In this document: one piece after another, positions 11,597 to 14,186 of the stretch
How positions within the stretch are numbered: the first letter of the stretch is position 1
Layout: each line of letters opens with the position of its first letter
Origin: Avimonoglobus sp965151315
GTDB lineage: Bacteria > Bacillota > Clostridia > UBA1381
Direction: 5' to 3'
Assembly: GCA_965151315.1 (NCBI GenBank)
Contig: CBCTZG010000074.1
Span: 1 to 14,186 of the forward strand
DNA length: 14,186 nt
The notes under the pieces: model-generated
Databases searched by the model: none
The model's input: only the letters and a program-made list of their open reading frames with translations
What the model was told of the DNA's origin: nothing
Made by a program: the position numbers and the translations under genes

Positions 11597-11954
11597 ATTT
11601 ATACGAAGATTTTGCTGTTTGCAATTCATTTAACTGTTTTTCCAGAGTATGGATCTTCTCATTTTGGGCTTTCATTATTTTCAATAGTTCGGTATCTTTA
11701 TCAAGTTTCAGTTCCATGACTTGAATGCGAAATGAGATATCGTAATAGTAGAAGATCAATGTCAAGCACGATATAAATAATAAAACGCTTAATACAGACA
11801 GCGCAATTACTGCCTTTGTCATAAACGGAAGATTATCTTTTGTTAACAGATCCGGTATGATAAGAATCAGTAAAGGAAGTATAAAAGTAGTAGCCAGCCA
11901 TATAAAAGCAAATCTTGGCGGTGTAAATTTTTCGTTATTTTGACTTTTTGACAT
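11589..11954 (-). CDS. Two-TM membrane protein with C-terminal coiled coil (effector of switch 4)
   Basis: A 121-aa protein from ATG 11954. Two hydrophobic helices (about residues 15-33 and 45-70) are followed by a cytosolic coiled coil rich in Lys, Glu and Leu (LEKQLNELQ near the end). No enzyme motif is seen. The start is chosen for the AAAGGAG 9 bases upstream. An ATG at 11963 abuts that site directly and is less likely. The ribosome binding site is formed by the last codons of the XRE gene (PERR-stop), so expression is coupled to it. Two-TM proteins in this position are candidates for membrane-acting exclusion or toxin functions, which is inference. Confidence 0.78.
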   Translation of the reverse strand: MSKSQNNEKFTPPRFAFIWLATTFILPLLILIIPDLLTKDNLPFMTKAVIALSVLSVLLFISCLTLIFYYYDISFRIQVMELKLDKDTELLKIMKAQNEKIHTLEKQLNELQTAKSSYKSI

Positions 11955-11959
11955 AGAAA

Positions 11960-12187
11960 TCATCTCCTTTCTGGATTGTCTGAACGCCCGACAAGGTAAT
12001 CTAAGGACACGTCGAAGTAGTCGGCAAGGGCGATTAGAATTTCAAAGCTGGGTGAGCGTTTGCCTTTTTCGAGAAGGCTAATAGCTTGATTGGTTAAACC
12101 AACTTTTAAAGCTAAAGCATTTAGAGATAGATTGTGTGTTTTACGGAGATTGCAAAGAATCTTTGAAAAATTTTCTCTATAATTCAT
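11960..12187 (-). CDS. XRE-family repressor of switch 4
   Basis: A 75-aa XRE protein starting MNYRENFSKILCNLRKTHN, with HTH LNALALKVGLTNQAISLLEKG (about 22-42) and the ADYFDVSLDYLVGRSDNP tail. The ATG at 12187 has AAGAGG about 6 bases upstream; the longer frame to 12331 crosses the promoter. The DNA for its last ~20 residues matches that of the switch 3 repressor at 58 of 62 positions. It leads an operon with the two-TM gene and faces a plus-strand XRE gene. Confidence 0.88.
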   Translation of the reverse strand: MNYRENFSKILCNLRKTHNLSLNALALKVGLTNQAISLLEKGKRSPSFEILIALADYFDVSLDYLVGRSDNPERR

Positions 12188-12197
12188 AAAAAACCTC

Positions 12198-12226
12198 TTG
12201 ACATTCCAACTAAGAGTTGATATAAT
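12198..12226 (+). promoter_or_regulatory. Rightward promoter of switch 4
   Basis: A perfect consensus: TTGACA (12198-12203), 17 bases, TATAAT (12221-12226). An operator lies in its spacer. Confidence 0.9.
12206..12220. promoter_or_regulatory. Operator 1 of switch 4
   Basis: CCAACTAAGAGTTGA, arms CAACT/AGTTG around 3 bases, placed between -35 and -10. Confidence 0.65.
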
Positions 12227-12233
12227 GAAACCA

Positions 12234-12248
12234 CCAACTGAAAGTTGG
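12234..12248. promoter_or_regulatory. Operator 2 of switch 4
   Basis: CCAACTGAAAGTTGG, a perfect 6-bp-arm palindrome 28 bases downstream of operator 1. Confidence 0.7.
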
Positions 12249-12270
12249 ATATTAAGAGAAAGGAGGTAAT

Positions 12271-12498
12271 ATGTACTTGAATATTCGGAAAGAGCGGTTA
12301 AAACGCCATTGGACACAAGAACAAGTCGCAAAAAAAATAGGTATTACAGAACAAGCTATCCAGCTGATCGAAACCGGGCAGCGCAAACCATCCTATGACG
12401 TTCTTGTAAAGCTGGAAGACCTATTCCACAAAAACCATCGAAAGCTATTCGCAGCAGCTGACGACACTCCAATCTCTCAACCCAATAATAGCACATAG
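12271..12498 (+). CDS. XRE-family regulator (Cro side of switch 4)
   Basis: A 75-aa protein starting MYLNIRKERLKRHWTQ, with HTH EQVAKKIGITEQAIQLIETG (about 17-36) and a helical remainder. The C-terminal DDTPISQPNNST is shared with the switch 3 protein through the 87-bp repeat, so this end was probably acquired by recombination. AAAGGAGG precedes the ATG at 12271. Confidence 0.88.
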   Translation: MYLNIRKERLKRHWTQEQVAKKIGITEQAIQLIETGQRKPSYDVLVKLEDLFHKNHRKLFAAADDTPISQPNNST

Positions 12499-12544
12499 GA
12501 ACGCAGAAAGTCAAGCCACTAGATATTGTGGTATACAGGAACAA
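12458..12544 (+). repeat. 87-bp direct repeat, copy B
   Basis: Matches 11313-11399 with two mismatches, then diverges within the leader of the next ORF. Confidence 0.9.
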
Positions 12545-12572
12545 GACAACGGAAGGAGCGGAGGTGAAAAAA

Positions 12573-12740
12573 ATGACCATAAAGAAAGTGGAAATTGTAT
12601 CGGATGAAAACGGAACCAGCGTTAAGCTGAACAATGAAAAATTACAGGGTGTTAATTTTGTTCAGCTAAGGGCCGATTCGGAATGTGTGCCAGAATTGAC
12701 TTTGCGTGTTGATATTATTCAGGACTCCATGCCAACATAA
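12573..12740 (+). CDS. Small beta-rich hypothetical protein (55 aa)
   Basis: A 55-aa protein starting MTIKKVEIVSDENG. It alternates short strands (SVKLNNEKLQGVNFVQLRA, then LTLRVDI), like small beta-sandwich phage proteins of unknown role. GGAGGTG lies 6 bases before the ATG at 12573; a GTG at 12564 is an alternative. It occupies the slot that in switches 2 and 3 holds an RHH-like ORF, but is unrelated. It ends 1 base from the stop of the converging minus-strand gene. Confidence 0.7.
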   Translation: MTIKKVEIVSDENGTSVKLNNEKLQGVNFVQLRADSECVPELTLRVDIIQDSMPT

Positions 12741-12741
12741 A

Positions 12742-13065
12742 TTAGGGAACAAACTTTGATAATATATCAATGACTTCCGATACAGACTTACCAAAACGGC
12801 TTTCCATGAAAATAATCCCTTCCGGCTTTAGTAAAAAACCGCCATCAACATATTTTTTAATAAAGCCGATGGTTGACAGTTCGTTGATACCGTAAAGGAA
12901 TTCATCTTCATCTACATGTTGACGAAACTCAGCAGGTAAGCCATTATAATGGTCAAAGGCAATTGCCTGATATTTGGATTGACTGGATTTCTTGTTCTCA
13001 AGATACAATTTATATATCAAGCATAGTAATTTTTCTGTATCCTTAGTCATTATCTTTTCTGGCAT
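12742..13065 (-). CDS. Winged-helix-like small protein (107 aa), YjcQ-like
   Basis: A 107-aa protein with helices (KLLCLIYKLYLEN, EDEFLYGINELSTIGFI) followed by a wing-like stretch (FLLKPEGIIFMES) and a C-terminal helix. This is the order of YjcQ-type winged-helix proteins of Firmicutes phages, though the match is loose. AAGGAG precedes the ATG at 13065, with a promoter behind it. It occupies the minus-strand position that effectors hold in the upstream cassettes, but has no XRE partner on the same strand. Confidence 0.65.
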   Translation of the reverse strand: MPEKIMTKDTEKLLCLIYKLYLENKKSSQSKYQAIAFDHYNGLPAEFRQHVDEDEFLYGINELSTIGFIKKYVDGGFLLKPEGIIFMESRFGKSVSEVIDILSKFVP

Positions 13066-13090
13066 AGTTCAAAACTCCTTTTTACTAAGG

Positions 13091-13119
13091 AGTATACCAT
13101 AAAAAGGAAAATATTTCAA
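13091..13119 (-). promoter_or_regulatory. Promoter of the winged-helix-like gene
   Basis: On the minus strand, TTGAAA (13119-13114), 17 bases, TATACT (13096-13091). A 20-bp inverted repeat (13074-13093, arms ACTCCTT/AAGGAGT) runs from the ribosome binding site into the -10. Confidence 0.7.
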
Positions 13120-13151
13120 TACAAATAAGATGGCGGAAGGAGGTGACGACC

Positions 13152-13364
13152 ATGTATAAGCGATTGCGCGTTAAACTATATGAACATGACATAACATTTG
13201 AAATGTTGGCGAAAGAACTTGGTGTTTCCAATACCTACGTAACAAATCGTTTTAGCTGTAAGTATCCATTTTCTATGGATGATGTACACGTTATTTGCAG
13301 GCTTTTGTCAATACCACACGAAGAAGTGATGGAATATTTCCCAGAAAGGAGAAAAACAGCATGA
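13152..13364 (+). CDS. Helix-turn-helix protein (70 aa)
   Basis: A 70-aa DNA-binding protein starting MYKRLRVKLYEHDITFEMLA, with HTH LAKELGVSNTYVTNRFSCKY (about 19-38) and VICRLLSIPHEEV after it. It resembles phage/ICE regulators of the XRE-like group. AAGGAGG lies 8 bases before the ATG at 13152; a GTG three codons earlier falls in that site. Its TGA overlaps the ATG of the LysM gene (ATGA). No convincing promoter is seen just upstream. Confidence 0.82.
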   Translation: MYKRLRVKLYEHDITFEMLAKELGVSNTYVTNRFSCKYPFSMDDVHVICRLLSIPHEEVMEYFPERRKTA

Positions 13365-13633
13365 AAAAACCAGTTAAGCTCTGTATAGTGCTGCTTGCGG
13401 CAGGGCTGTGTATCGGGTGTTGTATCCGTGCCAGTGGCGGGAGCGGCAAAGGGACAGTAACCGAGGTGTATACCGTCCAGCCGGGGGACACGCTGTGGGG
13501 GATAGCCCAGGAATACAAGGAGCCGGGAACGGACACCCGGGAATATATACGCAGGCTGAAACAGGAGAACCCGGGGCTCACGGCGGATATTGTGCCTGGG
13601 GAAGCTGTGGAGGTTGTGATTTGGGAGGAATAG
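13361..13633 (+). CDS. LysM-domain cell-envelope protein (90 aa)
   Basis: A 90-aa protein with a basic start and hydrophobic segment (MKKPVKLCIVLLAAGLCIG), possibly a lipoprotein signal given the cysteines at 20-21. One LysM domain (about 36-88) begins VYTVQPGDTLWGIAQEY and ends PGEAVEVVIW. LysM binds peptidoglycan, so it should act outside the membrane. Size and layout (short N-terminal anchor plus single LysM) recall YneA-type division inhibitors, but that link is untested. GAAAGGAG precedes the ATG. It is coupled to the upstream HTH gene and followed closely by the DUF7666-like gene. Base composition is GC-richer than the cassettes before it. Confidence 0.87.
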   Translation: MKKPVKLCIVLLAAGLCIGCCIRASGGSGKGTVTEVYTVQPGDTLWGIAQEYKEPGTDTREYIRRLKQENPGLTADIVPGEAVEVVIWEE

Positions 13634-13634
13634 C

Positions 13635-14186
13635 ATGAAAGGATACAAAGGATTTGAAAAAGGGTTGATCTGCCGCGGAAAGCAGTATGCGGAAAATACG
13701 GTTTATGAAGAGGAAACCGCAAAAATCTGTGAATCCGGCATGCATTTTTGCGAGCTTCCGCACCAAGTATTTGAATATTATTCACCGGGTGAAAATCATG
13801 AATTTGCAGAGGTAGAAGCCCTGGATGAAGCATATACAGACGACAATAAGAAATATTGTACGAAAAAGCTGCGTGTCGGAAGGAAAATAAGCGTTTTTGA
13901 AATTTGTAAAATCAGTGCACCAGCTGCTTTTGAGAAGTTCGATTTTTGGAATAAGGTGAAAAATGCAGAAACGAACAGCACCGGGCGCTATGGAGCGGCG
14001 AATGCCGGGGACTGTGGAGCGGCGAGAGCCGGTGACTATGGAGCGGCGAATGCCGGGGACTGTGGAGCGGCGAGAGCCGGTGACTATGGAGCGGCGAATG
14101 CCGGGGACTGTGGAGCGGCGAGAGCCGGTGACTATGGAGCGGCGAATGCCGGGGACTGTGGAGCGGCGAGAGCCGGTGACTATGGA
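13635..14186 (+). CDS. DUF7666-like protein with 16-residue tandem repeats (3' end outside window)
   Basis: 184 codons are visible and there is no stop. Residues 1-118 (MKGYKGFEKGLICRGKQYAE, then ESGMHFCELPHQVFEYY and the acidic EVEALDEAYTDDNKKY) match the DUF7666 type found in phages and mobile elements. From residue 120 the protein is a repeat of GAANAGDC-GAARAGDY, four identical 16-residue units before the window ends. Related proteins carry long Gly-Ala-Asn-Asp repeat tails whose role is unknown. GGGAGG inside the end of the LysM gene serves as ribosome binding site, so the three genes form one operon. Confidence 0.8.
   Translation, partial: MKGYKGFEKGLICRGKQYAENTVYEEETAKICESGMHFCELPHQVFEYYSPGENHEFAEVEALDEAYTDDNKKYCTKKLRVGRKISVFEICKISAPAAFEKFDFWNKVKNAETNSTGRYGAANAGDCGAARAGDYGAANAGDCGAARAGDYGAANAGDCGAARAGDYGAANAGDCGAARAGDYG
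13992..14183 (+). repeat. 48-bp tandem repeat, four identical copies
   Basis: Four perfect 48-bp units (each two related 24-bp halves) in frame with the DUF7666-like gene; a fifth unit has begun at the window edge. The repeats are clearly GC-richer than the surrounding element. Confidence 0.97.

Noticed and set aside
13235..13833. Long minus-strand frames (137 and 180 codons) opposite the LysM and DUF7666-like genes
   Set aside because: Shadows of two recognised plus-strand genes; no ribosome binding site or family resemblance.
13992..14186. CRISPR-like regular repeat array
   Set aside because: The units are contiguous with no unique spacers, and lie in frame within a coding sequence.

Overview
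The window looks like a chromosomal segment of a Gram-positive, low-to-moderate GC bacterium, most likely in the Clostridia. The evidence is strong AGGAGG-type ribosome binding sites, consensus sigma-A promoters (TTGACA-N17-TATAAT), intrinsic terminators with U-tracts, and protein families common there (DUF1015, MTA/SAH nucleosidase, DUF739 Cro-like, MntA/HepT, DUF7666-like). The left 3.3 kb is GC-richer host DNA. The rest is AT-richer, packed with small genes, and starts at a tRNA 3' end next to an integrase, so it is the left end of an integrated element (prophage or prophage-like island). The other end lies outside the window.

Region 1 (1-744): tail of one insertion sequence followed by a 664-bp internally deleted copy with recognisable TG...CA terminal inverted repeats and a broken DDE transposase. 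Region 2 (752-3154): host genes, namely a translationally coupled minus-strand pair (DUF1015 protein, then an MTA/SAH-nucleosidase-like enzyme) behind a good promoter, and a divergent 59-aa small membrane protein. Region 3 (3210-3370): tRNA-Glu(CTC) with its own promoter and terminator, the probable attachment site. Region 4 (3385-6301): a tyrosine integrase split by a -1 frameshift in an A7 tract, a possible small RNA, a MntA-HepT toxin-antitoxin pair, and a membrane-anchored protein made of two copies of an unrecognised module.

Region 5 (6427-12740) is the most interesting. Four consecutive cassettes share one layout: minus-strand effector and XRE repressor, a divergent control region, then a plus-strand Cro/XRE gene, in three cassettes followed by one or more short ORFs and in the first by only a doubtful 20-codon ORF. 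Each control region carries a different inverted-repeat operator in or beside a consensus promoter. The effectors are a coiled-coil DUF4041/GIY-YIG-like protein with a self-cleaving CI/LexA-type repressor, a PBECR-like putative nuclease, a heptad-repeat coiled-coil protein, and a two-TM coiled-coil protein. Cassettes abut or overlap tail-to-tail, and the last two share near-identical DNA repeats at a period of about 1.15 kb. This suggests duplication and swapping of stand-alone genetic switches. Between cassettes 1 and 2, on the minus strand, lies a convincing undescribed RNA gene: a perfect consensus promoter, a closing stem around three hairpins, and an intrinsic terminator.

Region 6 (12742-14186): a winged-helix-like small protein, then a plus-strand operon of an HTH protein, a LysM cell-envelope protein and a DUF7666-like protein whose C-terminus is a perfect 48-bp tandem repeat running off the window.

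Inferred working model: the minus-strand genes (CI-type repressor, XRE repressors, effectors) are expressed in the integrated state and may provide immunity, exclusion or addiction functions. The plus-strand promoters would be repressed until induction, with the first switch responding to RecA/SOS. No phage structural, replication or conjugation genes are visible, so prophage versus satellite or island is undecided.
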